NCBI GenBank assembly: GCA_963819845.1
Contig: CAWFXQ010000007.1
Coordinates: forward strand, 127,565-191,564
Length of the DNA stretch: 64,000 bases
Reading direction: 5' to 3'
From: DATAGF01 sp963819845
Lineage (GTDB): Bacteria > Actinomycetota > Thermoleophilia > Miltoncostaeales > Miltoncostaeaceae
The translations under genes and the position numbers were made by a program. Every line of letters begins with the position of its first letter. The stretch's first letter is position 1. This document shows positions 42,929 to 53,478 of the stretch, piece after piece. The notes under the pieces were generated by a model. It was not told the origin of the DNA. It worked only from the letters and a program-made list of their open reading frames with translations, and ran no database searches.

Positions 42929-44086
42929 GTGACCCGGACCGCGTTCGTGACCATCGAGAACGCCCCCTCCTACGACCTCGGGGCCGACCATCCCATGCAG
43001 CCTCTGCGGCGCCGGCTGGCGGTCAACCTGATGCGGGCCTACGGCCTGACCGAGCGCGAGGGGGTCGAGGCGATCGTCTCGGAGCCGGCTCCTGACGCGC
43101 TGATCGAGCGCGTCCACGCGCCGGCCTACGTGGCCGCCGTGCGCCGCTACAGCGAGAGCCCGGCGATGTCGGCGGCGTGGGAGGCCTCCCAGTGGGGCCT
43201 GGCGGCGGGGGGTGACACGCCGGCCTTCGCCGGGATGCACGAGGCGGCCGCGGCCGTGTGCGGTGCCTCGGTGGCGGCGGCGATGGCGATCTGGGAGGGC
43301 CGCGCCGACCAGGCCTTCTTCGCCGGCGGCGGGCTCCACCACGCCCTCGCCAACCGGGCGTCGGGCTTCTGCGTCTACAACGACCCGGCGGTGGCCATCC
43401 AGGCGTTGCTGGACGCGGGCGCCGAGCGGGTGGCCTACATCGACATCGACGTCCACCACGGCGACGGCACCCAGTGGATCTTCTTCGAGGAGCCGCGGGT
43501 GCTGACGTGTTCGGTGCACGAGACCGGCCGCTACCTCTTCCCGGGGACGGGGGGCATGGCCGAGCGCGGCATCGGCGCCGCCGAGGGGACCTCGATCAAC
43601 GTGCCACTGCCGCCCTTCTCGGGCGACCGCCCCTACGTGCGAGCCATCGAGGAGGTCATCGCCCCGGCGGTGCTGGAGTTCGATCCCGACGTGATCGTCA
43701 CGCAGGACGGCGCCGACCCCCACCACGCCGACCCGCTCGCCCACCTCCAGGTGACCATGCCCTCCTTCCCGCGGGCGTACCGGTCGCTGCACCAGCTGGC
43801 GCGCGAGACGGCCGGCGGGCGCTGGGTGGCGCTGGGCGGGGGCGGCTACACCTACGAGGTGGTGCCGCGCGCCTGGACCCTCCTCTTCGCCGAGATGCTC
43901 GACACCGAGCTGGAGGACGAGATCCCCGAGAGCTGGTGGCGCCCCGCCGAGGAGCTGGTCGGCGCGCCGCTGCCCCGCCGGCTGTCGGACGACCCCGAGC
44001 CCGAGGTGCCCGCCGAGGAGCGGGCCCGGGCCGACGTGGAGGGCGACCGCGTCGTCGACGACGCCCGCGCGCTCTTCCTCGGATAG
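42929..44086 (+). CDS. acuC: Histone-deacetylase-family protein (AcuC)
   Basis: A 385-residue zinc amidohydrolase. GGGLHHALANRASGFCVYNDPAVAI (active-site His pair), YIDIDVHHGDGTQWIFF (zinc Asp and His), EGTSINVPLPP, QDGADPHHADPLAHLQ (second zinc Asp), and LGGGGYTYEVVPRAW (transition-state Tyr) are all in place. AcuC-type enzymes deacetylate acetyl-CoA synthetase in acetate metabolism, though other acetyl-lysine or polyamine substrates are possible. GTG 42929 has TAGCGT (42917-42922) six bases upstream. Confidence 0.93.
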   Translation: MTRTAFVTIENAPSYDLGADHPMQPLRRRLAVNLMRAYGLTEREGVEAIVSEPAPDALIERVHAPAYVAAVRRYSESPAMSAAWEASQWGLAAGGDTPAFAGMHEAAAAVCGASVAAAMAIWEGRADQAFFAGGGLHHALANRASGFCVYNDPAVAIQALLDAGAERVAYIDIDVHHGDGTQWIFFEEPRVLTCSVHETGRYLFPGTGGMAERGIGAAEGTSINVPLPPFSGDRPYVRAIEEVIAPAVLEFDPDVIVTQDGADPHHADPLAHLQVTMPSFPRAYRSLHQLARETAGGRWVALGGGGYTYEVVPRAWTLLFAEMLDTELEDEIPESWWRPAEELVGAPLPRRLSDDPEPEVPAEERARADVEGDRVVDDARALFLG

Positions 44087-44105
44087 CGCCCCGCCGGCCG
44101 TCGAG

Positions 44106-44894
44106 ATGGCGGCCGTGCGCGTCTGGCGCGCCCGGCCGGGCGGCGGCCGGGCCGTGCTGCTGGACCGCGTCGACTGGCGCGTCGGGGCCGGCGAGCGCTG
44201 GGCCGTCGTGGGGCCGAACGGCGCCGGCAAGACGACCCTCCTCTCGGTGGCCGGCGCGACCCTCTTCCCCAGCGAGGGCAGCGCCCGGGTGCTCGGGCGC
44301 ACGCTCGGGGCGACGGACGTCCGGGCCCTGAGGGCGGGGATCGGCGCGGTCGACGCGCGGGTGGCGGCCGCGTTCCGGCCCCGCATGACGGCGCTCGAGG
44401 CCGTGATGACCGGCGCCGCCGCCACGATCGTGCCGCTGGCGGAGGGGCGGGAGGCGGCCGGGATCCGCGCGCGGGCCCTGCTGGAGCAGATGGGCGTCGC
44501 CCCGCTGGCCGGCCGCCGGGTCGCGACCCTCTCGCGCGGCGAGCAGCAGCGGGTGCTGCTGGCGCGGGCGCTGATGCCGGAGCCTCGCCTGCTGCTGCTC
44601 GACGAGCCGACCGCGGGGCTGGACCTGCCCGCGCGCGAGGCCTTCCTCGAGCGGCTCGACGCCCTCTCGCGCTCCCACCCGGACCTCGCGACGGTCCAGG
44701 TGGGCCACCACCTCGAGGAGCTGGCCGGCTCGACGACGCACGCCCTGCTGCTGCGCGAGGGGGCGGTCGTGGCGGCCGGCGCCGCCCCGGAGGTGCTGCG
44801 CGAGGGGCCCCTCTCCCGCTGCTTCGGCGCCCCCGTGCGCCTCGCGCGCGCCGGCGGGCGCACGCTCGCGATCATCGAGCGGGGCCCGACCTGA
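44106..44894 (+). CDS. ABC transporter ATP-binding protein
   Basis: A 262-residue ATPase with Walker A GPNGAGKTTLLSVAG, signature LSRGEQQRVLLARALM, Walker B RLLLLDEPTAGLDLPA, and the switch His in VQVGHHLEELAG. It lacks a membrane domain and none is encoded nearby, so the partner is elsewhere or it is a soluble relative of molybdate- or iron-type ABC ATPases. The start is 19 bp after acuC, suggesting cotranscription. Confidence 0.88.
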   Translation: MAAVRVWRARPGGGRAVLLDRVDWRVGAGERWAVVGPNGAGKTTLLSVAGATLFPSEGSARVLGRTLGATDVRALRAGIGAVDARVAAAFRPRMTALEAVMTGAAATIVPLAEGREAAGIRARALLEQMGVAPLAGRRVATLSRGEQQRVLLARALMPEPRLLLLDEPTAGLDLPAREAFLERLDALSRSHPDLATVQVGHHLEELAGSTTHALLLREGAVVAAGAAPEVLREGPLSRCFGAPVRLARAGGRTLAIIERGPT

Positions 44895-44949
44895 GCGATC
44901 TGCGGCCGGGGGCTCAAGCCGGGGGGCCGGAATGCCGAGGGGATGGGAG

Positions 44950-46209
<1,260 letters not shown>

Positions 46210-46212
46210 CCG

Positions 46213-46920
46213 CTAGAGCTGCGCGGCGGCGTCCTGGGTGAGGAGCCAGGTGAACTGGCCGGCCGGGTCGAGGCGGCCGGCGGGGATGGAGGGGTCGCGC
46301 CCGATGGCGCGCGGCACGATCGGCGCCTTCTCGGCGCCGCCGACGACGACGAGCACGCGCGTGCCCGCGTTCAGGACGGGCATCGTCATCGAGACGCGCC
46401 AGGGCTGGGGCATCTCGGGGCGGTGCACCGGCACCATCAGCCGGTCGGTCACCTCCAGCTCGGGCGAGCCGGGGAAGAGCGAGGCAGTGTGGCCGTCCGG
46501 GCCCATGCCGAGCAGGATCAGGTCGAGCTGGGGGTACGGGTCGCCCGGCACGAGGGCCCGCAGGTCCTCCTCGGCGCGGGCGGCCGCCTCGTCGGGCGTC
46601 AGCTCGCCGAGGATGCGGTGGACCTGGTCGTCCTGCAGGGGCAGGCGCTCCAGCAGGGCGTCGTGGGCCATCTTGTAGTTCGAGCCATCGGCATCGGGCG
46701 GGACGATCCGCTCGTCGCCGAAGAAGAAGTTGACGCGGGCCCAGGGCGGGCAGCGGGCGGCCAGGTGCTGGTAGGCGGTCCGGGGGGTCGAGCCGCCCGA
46801 CAGCGCCACCGAGGCGCGCCCTCCGGGCGGGGTGTCGAGCAGCACCCGCTCCACCCGCGCGGCGGCCTCGTCGGCGAGGGCGGCCATGTCGGGCACCACC
46901 ACGACCTCGGGCGCGCTCAC
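46213..46920 (-). CDS. pgl: 6-phosphogluconolactonase
   Basis: A 235-residue enzyme of the oxidative pentose phosphate pathway, hydrolysing 6-phosphogluconolactone. VALSGGSTPRTAYQHLA, WARVNFFFGDERIVPPDADGSNYKM (FF-x-DER motif), and LDLILLGMGPDGHTASLFPGS are the hallmarks. GTG 46920 overlaps the opcA stop. Last gene of the tkt-zwf-opcA-pgl unit. Confidence 0.93.
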   Translation of the reverse strand: MSAPEVVVVPDMAALADEAAARVERVLLDTPPGGRASVALSGGSTPRTAYQHLAARCPPWARVNFFFGDERIVPPDADGSNYKMAHDALLERLPLQDDQVHRILGELTPDEAAARAEEDLRALVPGDPYPQLDLILLGMGPDGHTASLFPGSPELEVTDRLMVPVHRPEMPQPWRVSMTMPVLNAGTRVLVVVGGAEKAPIVPRAIGRDPSIPAGRLDPAGQFTWLLTQDAAAQL

Positions 46921-47915
46921 GCCGCCGCCCTCGCCAGCGCCCGCTCGAAGGCCGCGTCCCTGCGCTGGATCTCCAGCTCGCCGGCCAGCAGCCGGGCGCG
47001 GCCCGCGTCGGGCAGCGGGAGCGTGCGGGCGTGGGCCGCCCCGTCGGGCTCGGTCACGGTCACGGTCGCCGCGTCCCGCCCGGGCAGGCGCTCGACGCTG
47101 AGCCGTCGCCCGCGCGGGCCCTCGACCCCCACCGCCAGCACGCCCCGCTCGGCATCGTCGCGGGCTCGCAGCTCCACCGTCGCGGCCGGGCCGAGGAGGT
47201 CGCGCAGCCACCCCGCCAGCAGCAGCGCCTCGGCGCCGGCCGGCCCCGCGTGCGCGATGGCGGCGGCCCCGCCGGCCGCGAGCGCCGCGACGGCATCGGG
47301 GTCGAGCACCTGGACGATGAGCTGCCGCCAGGGCGTCACGGCCGCCCACGCGAGGTCGGTGACCGCCGGCCCGTCGTCGCCCGGCAGCCAGCCGGCGAGG
47401 GCCCGCACCGCCGCCGCCGCGTCGTCGGAGCGCCCGGCCTCGGTCACCACCCGGTCGGCGAGGTCGAGCAGGCCCGCCAGCCGCCCGCCCGCCTCCGCGT
47501 CCGGCGGCTGCGGCCACCACAGGACCGTCGGCAGCTCGGAGCGCAGCAGCGGCATGCAGGCGCTCGCGGCGCCCTCGCGGGTCTCGCCGCGGACCGTCAG
47601 GACCACCAGCTCCAGGGCCATGTTCGTCGAGCCGCCGGCCAGGCGGCAGCTGGTGCTGACGGCCGCGTCCATGCCGCTGCCCTCGCCGGCCGCCGCGATC
47701 AGGATCGTGCGGGAGGCCTGATGGTCGGCCAGCCCCTCGATCACCTCATGCATCGGGCCCAGGTCGTCGGGGCTCGGGACGTACGCGACCAGGTTGAGCA
47801 CGCCCGACAGCGTGTAGGGCGCGCCGCCGCCGGGCGGGCGCCGCTGCTCGGCCAGCCGGTCGGCCACCTCGGCGATCGTGACCCCCCGGCCGTCCCAGCC
47901 GTCGCGCTCGCTCAC
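46917..47915 (-). CDS. opcA: OpcA, glucose-6-phosphate dehydrogenase assembly protein
   Basis: A 332-residue partner of G6PDH. LNLVAYVPSPDD, HQASRTILIA (near 70), and LPTVLWWPQPPDAEAG (the family's hallmark WW-P motif) are present, followed by WLRDLLG and the C-terminal VERLPGRDAATVTV domain. Cyanobacterial and actinobacterial OpcA is needed for full G6PDH activity and redox control. GTG 47915 overlaps the zwf stop. Confidence 0.92.
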   Translation of the reverse strand: MSERDGWDGRGVTIAEVADRLAEQRRPPGGGAPYTLSGVLNLVAYVPSPDDLGPMHEVIEGLADHQASRTILIAAAGEGSGMDAAVSTSCRLAGGSTNMALELVVLTVRGETREGAASACMPLLRSELPTVLWWPQPPDAEAGGRLAGLLDLADRVVTEAGRSDDAAAAVRALAGWLPGDDGPAVTDLAWAAVTPWRQLIVQVLDPDAVAALAAGGAAAIAHAGPAGAEALLLAGWLRDLLGPAATVELRARDDAERGVLAVGVEGPRGRRLSVERLPGRDAATVTVTEPDGAAHARTLPLPDAGRARLLAGELEIQRRDAAFERALARAAA

Positions 47916-49459
47916 AGGCGCCGCCACTCGCGCCCGTCGCGCTCCATCAGGCGGTCGGCCTCCTCCGGCCCCCAGCCGCCGGCCGGGTACTCCGGGAAGT
48001 CGTCCCGCTCGGTCTCCCACAGCTGGATCAGCGGGTCGAGGATCTCCCACGCGCGCTCGACCTCGTCCCAGCGCGTGAACAGGGTCGAGTCGCCGAGCAG
48101 CGCGTCGAGCAGGAGGCGCTCGTACGCCTCGGGCGAGCTGCGCAGGAACGCGCTGCCGTAGGCGAAGTCCATGCTCACCACGCGCAGGTCGATCTGGGGG
48201 CCCGGGACCTTCGCCAGGAACCGCAGGGAGGCGCCCTCGTCGGGCTGGATGCGCAGCAGCAGGAGGTTCGGCTCGAGCGTCTCGACGGCCGTCTCGGCGA
48301 ACGGCAGGTGGGGGGCGGGCTTGAACTGGATCGCGACCTCGGTCGCCCGCCGCGGCAGGCGCTTGCCGGTCCGCAGGTAGAAGGGCGTCCCCGCCCAGCG
48401 CCAGTTGTCGACCTCCACCCGCATGGCCACGAAGGTCTCCGTCATCGAGTCCGGGTCGACGCCCTGCTCCTCCCGGTATCCGGGCACCTTCTCGCCGGCG
48501 ATCCAGCCGGGGCCGTAGCGCGCGCGGACGGCGTCGCGGTGGGCCATGTCGGGGTCGAAGGGCGGGATCGCACGCAGCACCTTCACCTTCTCGTCGCGCA
48601 CCTCGCGGCTCTCGAAGCGAGCGGGCGGTTCCATCGCCACGATCGAGAGCAGCTGCATCATGTGGTTCTGGACGATGTCGCGCAGGGCTCCCGACTGGTC
48701 GTAGTAGCCGCCGCGGGTGCCGACGCCGAGGTCCTCGGAGACGGTGATCTGGACGTGGTCGATGTAGCGGCGGTTCCAGACCGGCTCGAAGATGGCGTTG
48801 CCGAACCGCAGGACCAGGATGTTCTGGACCGTCTCCTTCCCCAGGTAGTGGTCGATGCGGTAGACCTGCCGCTCGCGGAACACCGCGTTGAGACGGGCGT
48901 TGAGCTCGCGCGCGGACGCGAGGTCGCTGCCGAAGGGCTTCTCCACCACCAGGCGGGCGAAGCGCTCGCCGTCGTCGGACTCGTCGGCCAGCCCGGCCCC
49001 GCCCAGGTGCTCGGCGATGACCGGGAAGAACTCGGGCGCGGTGGCCAGGTAGAAGAGCCGGTTGCCGCGGGTGCCGAGCTCGGCGTCGAGCCCCTCGAGG
49101 TGGGTCCGCAGCCGGGCGTAGCCGTCGGACTTGTCGAACGGGGCCGCGACGTAGCTGAGCCGGCGCGCGAAGCCGTCCCAGATGTCGTCGTCCAGCTCCA
49201 TCCGCGCGTGGGTGGCGACGGCCTCGCGCATACGCTCGCGGAAGTCGTCGTGCGAGAGGTCGGAGCGGGCGACGCCCACGATGGCCGTCTCGGGGGCCAG
49301 GAGCTGCTGGGTGGCCAGGCTGTAGAGCGCGGGGACCAGCTTGCGCCGGGTCAGATCGCCCGTGGCGCCGAAGATGACGATGGCCGCCGGCGCCGGCGTC
49401 CGCACGAGGCGGACGTCCTGCTCCACGAGGGGCCCGGGCTCGATCTCCACCGCGCTCAT
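47912..49459 (-). CDS. zwf: Glucose-6-phosphate dehydrogenase
   Basis: A 515-residue enzyme producing NADPH. VIFGATGDLTRRKLVPALY is the NADP-binding fingerprint (GxxGDLA variant), VVEKPFGSDLASA and the active-site RIDHYLGKETVQNILVLRFGN (His nucleophile base in RIDHYLGK) are family signatures, followed by WNRRYIDHVQITVSE and RTGKRL. ATG 49459. It is followed directly by opcA and pgl with overlapping stops. Confidence 0.95.
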   Translation of the reverse strand: MSAVEIEPGPLVEQDVRLVRTPAPAAIVIFGATGDLTRRKLVPALYSLATQQLLAPETAIVGVARSDLSHDDFRERMREAVATHARMELDDDIWDGFARRLSYVAAPFDKSDGYARLRTHLEGLDAELGTRGNRLFYLATAPEFFPVIAEHLGGAGLADESDDGERFARLVVEKPFGSDLASARELNARLNAVFRERQVYRIDHYLGKETVQNILVLRFGNAIFEPVWNRRYIDHVQITVSEDLGVGTRGGYYDQSGALRDIVQNHMMQLLSIVAMEPPARFESREVRDEKVKVLRAIPPFDPDMAHRDAVRARYGPGWIAGEKVPGYREEQGVDPDSMTETFVAMRVEVDNWRWAGTPFYLRTGKRLPRRATEVAIQFKPAPHLPFAETAVETLEPNLLLLRIQPDEGASLRFLAKVPGPQIDLRVVSMDFAYGSAFLRSSPEAYERLLLDALLGDSTLFTRWDEVERAWEILDPLIQLWETERDDFPEYPAGGWGPEEADRLMERDGREWRRL

Positions 49460-49502
49460 GCGCTGACTCCAACCGTCGACTTGACGGTGAGGCATGCCCG
49501 CC

Positions 49503-51485
49503 TCACACGCGCACCAGGGCCTTCGCGGCCTCTGCGACGGCACGGGACGTGATCCCCATGGCGGCGAGGGCCTCCGGCCCCGGCGCGGAGGCTCCGAAGC
49601 GGTCGATCGCCACGATCGCGCCGCCGCCACCGACCCACTCGGCCCACCCGAAGGGGCTGGCCGCCTCGACGGCGACCCGGGCCGTGATCGCGGGGGGCAG
49701 CACCTGGTCGCGGTAGGTGGCATCCTGGGCGCGGAAGAGCTCGAACGAGGGCATGCTGACCACCCGCGCCGAGATGCCCTCGCCCGTCAGGATCCCGTGT
49801 GCCTCGAGGGCCACGTGCACCTCCGACCCGGTGGAGATCAGGACGCAGTCGTCGCCGTCCTCCAGCACGTAGGCGCCCCGCTCCACCGGCGCCGGTCCCG
49901 GGAGGGTCCGCAGGCCCTGGCGCGAGAGGACCAGCGCCGTGGGACCGGCGGTGCGCGCGAGCGCGACCCGCCAGGCGCCGGCCGCCTCGTTGGCGTCCGC
50001 GGGCCGGACCGTCACCAGCCGCGGGATCGCGCGCAGCGCCGCCAGGTGCTCGATCGGCTGGTGGGTGGGGCCGTCCTCCCCGAGGCCCACCGAGTCGTGG
50101 GTGAAGACGAAGATCGAGGGCAGCTCCATGAGCGCCGCGAGGCGGATGGGGTTCTTCATGTAGTCGGAGAAGGTGAAGAACGTCGCGCTCGCGGGCCGCC
50201 AGCCGCCGTGGGCCGCCAGGCCGTTGGTGATCGCGCCCATCGCGTGCTCGCGCACCCCGTAGTAGATGTTGCGCCCGGAGTAGTCGCCGCGCTCGACGAC
50301 CCCCAGCTCCTTGAGGTCGGTGCTCGTTGAGGTCGACAGGTCGGCGGCCCCCTGGATCAGGTCGGGCACCGCGTGCGCCAGGGCGTTCATGACCTTCCCG
50401 GCCGAGGCGCGGGTGGCGATCGACTCCCCGGGCTCGAACTCCGGGATCGCCGACTCCCAGCCGTCCGGCAGGCGGCCGGCCATCGCGCGCCCGAAGTCGG
50501 CCGCCTCGGCCGGGTGCTCGGCGGCGTATGCGTCGAAGCGCTCGCGCCACTCGCCGCTCATGGCCCGGCCGCGGCCGATCATCTCCTCGCGCCAGGCCGC
50601 CACCTCGTCGGGCACCAGGAACTGGGCGTCCTCGGGCCAGCCGTAGAAGCGCTTGGTGGCGGCCACCTCGTCGGCCCCGAGCGGCGAGCCGTGGGCGGCC
50701 GAGCTGTCCTGCTTGTGGGGAGACCCGTAGCCGATGTGGGTGCGGCAGCAGATCAGGGTCGGCCGGCCGGAGGGCTTCGCCGCCTCCGTCATGGCCGCGT
50801 CGATCGCCTCGAGGTCGTTGCCGTCCTCGACCCGCAGCACGCGCCAGCCGTAGGCGGCGAAGCGGGCGGGGGTGTCGTCGCCGAACGAGAGGCTCGTGGG
50901 GCCGTCGAGGCTGATGTGGTTGTCGTCGTACATCCCGATGAGGTGCTCGAGGCCGAGGAAGCCCGCGATCGAGGCCGCCTCGTGCGAGATGCCCTCCATC
51001 AGGTCGCCGTCGGAGCAGATGAACCAGGTGCGGTGGCCGACGATCTCTCCACCGGGGCGGTTGAAGCGCGCCGCCATCATGCGCTCGGCCAGCGCGAAGC
51101 CGACCGCGTTGGCGAACCCCTGGCCCAGAGGCCCGGTGGTGATCTCCACCCCCGGGGTGTCCCCGCGCTCGGGGTGGCCCGGGGTCTCTGAGCCGAGCCG
51201 GCGGAACCGCTTGAGCTCGTCCATCGAGAGGTCGTACCCGGTCAGGTGCAGAAGCGCGTAGAGCAGCATCGACGCGTGTCCGGCCGAGAGCACGAAACGG
51301 TCGCGGTCGGGCCAGGCGGGGTCGGAGGGGTCGTGGCGCAGGTGCTTGGTGAAGAGCGTCCAGCCCACCGGCGCCAGCCCCATCGGCGCCCCGGGATGCC
51401 CGCTGTTCGCCTTCTGGACCCCGTCGATGGCGAGCGTGCGCACCGTTGTGATGCACAGCTCGGGCGACGCGAGCGTCGTGGCCAC
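49503..51485 (-). CDS. tkt: Transketolase
   Basis: A 660-residue thiamine diphosphate enzyme of the pentose phosphate pathway. VQKANSGHPGAPMGLAPVGW (His), TGPLGQGFANAVGFALAE, the ThDP-binding GDLMEGISHEAASIAGFLGLEHLIGMYDDNHISLDG, then GVREHAMGAITNGLAAHGG (catalytic Glu), DSVGLGEDGPTHQPIEHLA, and VSMPSFELFRAQ. GTG 51485 has GAGGAGG. It lies upstream of zwf; transaldolase, normally between them in actinobacteria, is absent. Confidence 0.96.
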   Translation of the reverse strand: MATTLASPELCITTVRTLAIDGVQKANSGHPGAPMGLAPVGWTLFTKHLRHDPSDPAWPDRDRFVLSAGHASMLLYALLHLTGYDLSMDELKRFRRLGSETPGHPERGDTPGVEITTGPLGQGFANAVGFALAERMMAARFNRPGGEIVGHRTWFICSDGDLMEGISHEAASIAGFLGLEHLIGMYDDNHISLDGPTSLSFGDDTPARFAAYGWRVLRVEDGNDLEAIDAAMTEAAKPSGRPTLICCRTHIGYGSPHKQDSSAAHGSPLGADEVAATKRFYGWPEDAQFLVPDEVAAWREEMIGRGRAMSGEWRERFDAYAAEHPAEAADFGRAMAGRLPDGWESAIPEFEPGESIATRASAGKVMNALAHAVPDLIQGAADLSTSTSTDLKELGVVERGDYSGRNIYYGVREHAMGAITNGLAAHGGWRPASATFFTFSDYMKNPIRLAALMELPSIFVFTHDSVGLGEDGPTHQPIEHLAALRAIPRLVTVRPADANEAAGAWRVALARTAGPTALVLSRQGLRTLPGPAPVERGAYVLEDGDDCVLISTGSEVHVALEAHGILTGEGISARVVSMPSFELFRAQDATYRDQVLPPAITARVAVEAASPFGWAEWVGGGGAIVAIDRFGASAPGPEALAAMGITSRAVAEAAKALVRV

Positions 51486-51501
51486 GGCCGGCCTCCTCGT
51501 C

Positions 51502-52941
51502 CTAGTAGGACACGTCGTGGGGATAGCTCTCGCGCAGCCCACCGGGCGTGATCCGCACGAACCGGGCGTTGCGGTGGAAGTCGGGGATCGTGCGGGCGTC
51601 GGAGTAGCTCATCCCCGACCGGAGGCCTCCGACCAGCCCGTGGAGGACGGCCGCCGTGGCGTCGCGCAGCGGCACCACCGCCTCCACCCCCTCCGGCACG
51701 ACGGGGATGAACTCGGTGCCCTCCTCGCCCTCCGCGGCCCGGCGCGCCGCCGCCGCCGGCTCGGACGCCATGCCGCGGAAGACCTTCACGCGGGTGCCGT
51801 TGCGGCGCACGACGTCGCCCGGGCTCTCGGGCGTGCCCGCGAGGAGGTTGCCGACCATGACGCTCTCGGCCCCGGCGGCGATCGCCTTGGCGACGTCGCC
51901 CCCGGCGCGGATGCCGCCGTCGGCGATGACCGGGACGCCCTCGGCGGCGCACGCCTCGGCGCACTCCATCACCGCGCTCAGCTGGGGCACGCCGACGCCC
52001 GCGACGACCCGCGTGGTGCAGACCGACCCCGGCCCGACCCCGACCTTCACGCCGTCGGCCCCCGCGGCGACCAGGTCGCGGGCGCCCTCGGCGGTCGCCA
52101 CGTTCCCGGCCATCACGTCGGTGCGGCCCCCGATCGCCTCGCGCACCCGGCCGAGGGCCTCGATGGCGAAGTCCGAGTGGCCGTGGGCCACGTCCAGCAC
52201 GAGCACGTCGGCGCCCGCCTCCTGCAGGGCCTGGGCGCGCTCCACCACGTCGCCGCGGACGCCGATCGCCGCCCCCACCGCCAGGCGCCCGCGCTCGTCC
52301 TTCGTCGCCTCGGGGCGTTCGCTGCGCTGGAGCAGGTCGCGCAGGGTGATGAGGCCCACCAGCCGGTCGTCCTCGGCCACCAGCGGGAGCTTCTCGACGC
52401 GCGCGTCGCGCAGCAGGCGCGCCGCCTCGTCGGCGCTCGTGGCCGGGCCTCCCACGACCAGCCGCGCGCGCGGCGTCATGAGCTCGGACACGGGGGTGAG
52501 CGGGTCGGTCTGCAGCAGGACGTCGCGGCGCGTGAGCATGCCGGCCAGGCGGCCCTCGCGGTCGACCACCACCAGCCCGCTCACGCCGTGTCGCTCCATC
52601 CGCTCCCAGGCGTCGGCGAGGCGGGCGCCCGGGCCGACGGTGTGGGGGTCGGGGATGACCAGGGCCTCGGCACGCTTCACCCGCGCGACCTCCGCCACCT
52701 GGTCCTCGACCGACAGGAAGCGGTGGACGATCCCGATGCCGCCGAGGCGAGCCATCGCGATGGCCATCTCCGCCTCGGTGACCGTGTCCATGTTGGCCGA
52801 GACGACCGGGACGGCCAGCCGCAGGCGGCGGGTGAGCCGCGTCGAGACATCGACGTCCGAACGCGAGCTGATCCCGCTGCGGCGCGGGGCCAGCAGGACG
52901 TCGTCGTAGGACAAGGCGAGCGGGATGCCGGCCGCGGTCAC
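51502..52941 (-). CDS. guaB: IMP dehydrogenase
   Basis: A 479-residue enzyme making XMP, the rate-limiting step to guanine nucleotides. The barrel begins SYDDVLLAPRRSGI; two CBS domains lie at about 90-205 (PHTVGPGARLADAWERMERHGVSGLVVVD, SELMTPRARLVVGG); the catalytic Cys loop is GVGPGSVCTTRVVAGVGVPQ (near 295), then VPVIADGGIRAGGDVAKAIAAGAESVMVGNLLAG and GMASEPA, with YRG-like flap residues replaced by VKVFRGMAS. GTG 52941 has TAAGGT eight bases upstream (plus-strand ACCTTA 52950-52955). Followed 16 bp later by tkt. Confidence 0.95.
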   Translation of the reverse strand: MTAAGIPLALSYDDVLLAPRRSGISSRSDVDVSTRLTRRLRLAVPVVSANMDTVTEAEMAIAMARLGGIGIVHRFLSVEDQVAEVARVKRAEALVIPDPHTVGPGARLADAWERMERHGVSGLVVVDREGRLAGMLTRRDVLLQTDPLTPVSELMTPRARLVVGGPATSADEAARLLRDARVEKLPLVAEDDRLVGLITLRDLLQRSERPEATKDERGRLAVGAAIGVRGDVVERAQALQEAGADVLVLDVAHGHSDFAIEALGRVREAIGGRTDVMAGNVATAEGARDLVAAGADGVKVGVGPGSVCTTRVVAGVGVPQLSAVMECAEACAAEGVPVIADGGIRAGGDVAKAIAAGAESVMVGNLLAGTPESPGDVVRRNGTRVKVFRGMASEPAAAARRAAEGEEGTEFIPVVPEGVEAVVPLRDATAAVLHGLVGGLRSGMSYSDARTIPDFHRNARFVRITPGGLRESYPHDVSY

Positions 52942-52949
52942 TGCGGCGC

Positions 52950-53001
52950 ACCTTAGCCGACGACCTCGCCCGCGGGACCGCGCCGACGGGTCAGGTAGCA
53001 T
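52950..53001. promoter_or_regulatory. Divergent leaderless -10 elements for guaB and a lipoprotein gene
   Basis: ACCTTA (52950-52955; TAAGGT leftward) is eight bases from guaB GTG 52941, and TAGCAT (52996-53001) ends six bases before ATG 53008. No -35 was recognised. Confidence 0.55.
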
Positions 53002-53007
53002 CGCCGG

Positions 53008-53478
53008 ATGGCGCCTCGCTCGACCGTCGCCGCCGCGATCGCCGTCGGCGCGGCGACCTGCCTGGCGATCGCCGGCTGCGGGGACGGCGACGCCCCGGCG
53101 GCCGCCGGCCCGGCCAGCCCGGCCTCCTACGTGATCGCGGTCGAGGGTCTCGTGGGCCCGCCGGCGCAGCTGGCCACCGCCATCGCCGAGCGCGGCGCCG
53201 ACCCGGACTCCCGGCCCTCCGAGCGCGACCGCCTGACGAGGCTCATGGAGACCGCGCGCCGGCGGCTCGCCGAGCTGCGGGCCATGCGCTTCGAGAACGC
53301 CGGCCTGCGGCGCAGCCGCGACCGGCTGGCGTCCGCCTACACCCTGCTCATGCCCCGGATGCAGGCCGTCGCCGAGGCCCTCGCCGGCCGCGACGGGGCG
53401 GCGCTGGACTCGGCCGCGGGCCCCTTCCTCGACTCCCTCCGCACGCTGCCATCCGGCGCCTCGCCCTCCTCGCGCTGA
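53008..53478 (+). CDS. Lipoprotein of unknown function
   Basis: A 156-residue lipoprotein: lipobox AIAGC (Cys24). The mature part has two long helices (about 62-92 and 97-130) rich in Arg, Leu and Ala, with no catalytic motif. It is followed by a second helical lipoprotein in an overlapping frame, of similar size and helix pattern, so the two may be a duplicated pair. Confidence 0.7.
   Translation: MAPRSTVAAAIAVGAATCLAIAGCGDGDAPAAAGPASPASYVIAVEGLVGPPAQLATAIAERGADPDSRPSERDRLTRLMETARRRLAELRAMRFENAGLRRSRDRLASAYTLLMPRMQAVAEALAGRDGAALDSAAGPFLDSLRTLPSGASPSSR

Noticed and set aside
48308..49552. Plus-strand frame opposite zwf
   Set aside because: Antisense shadow, His/Val/Arg-rich, no start signal.
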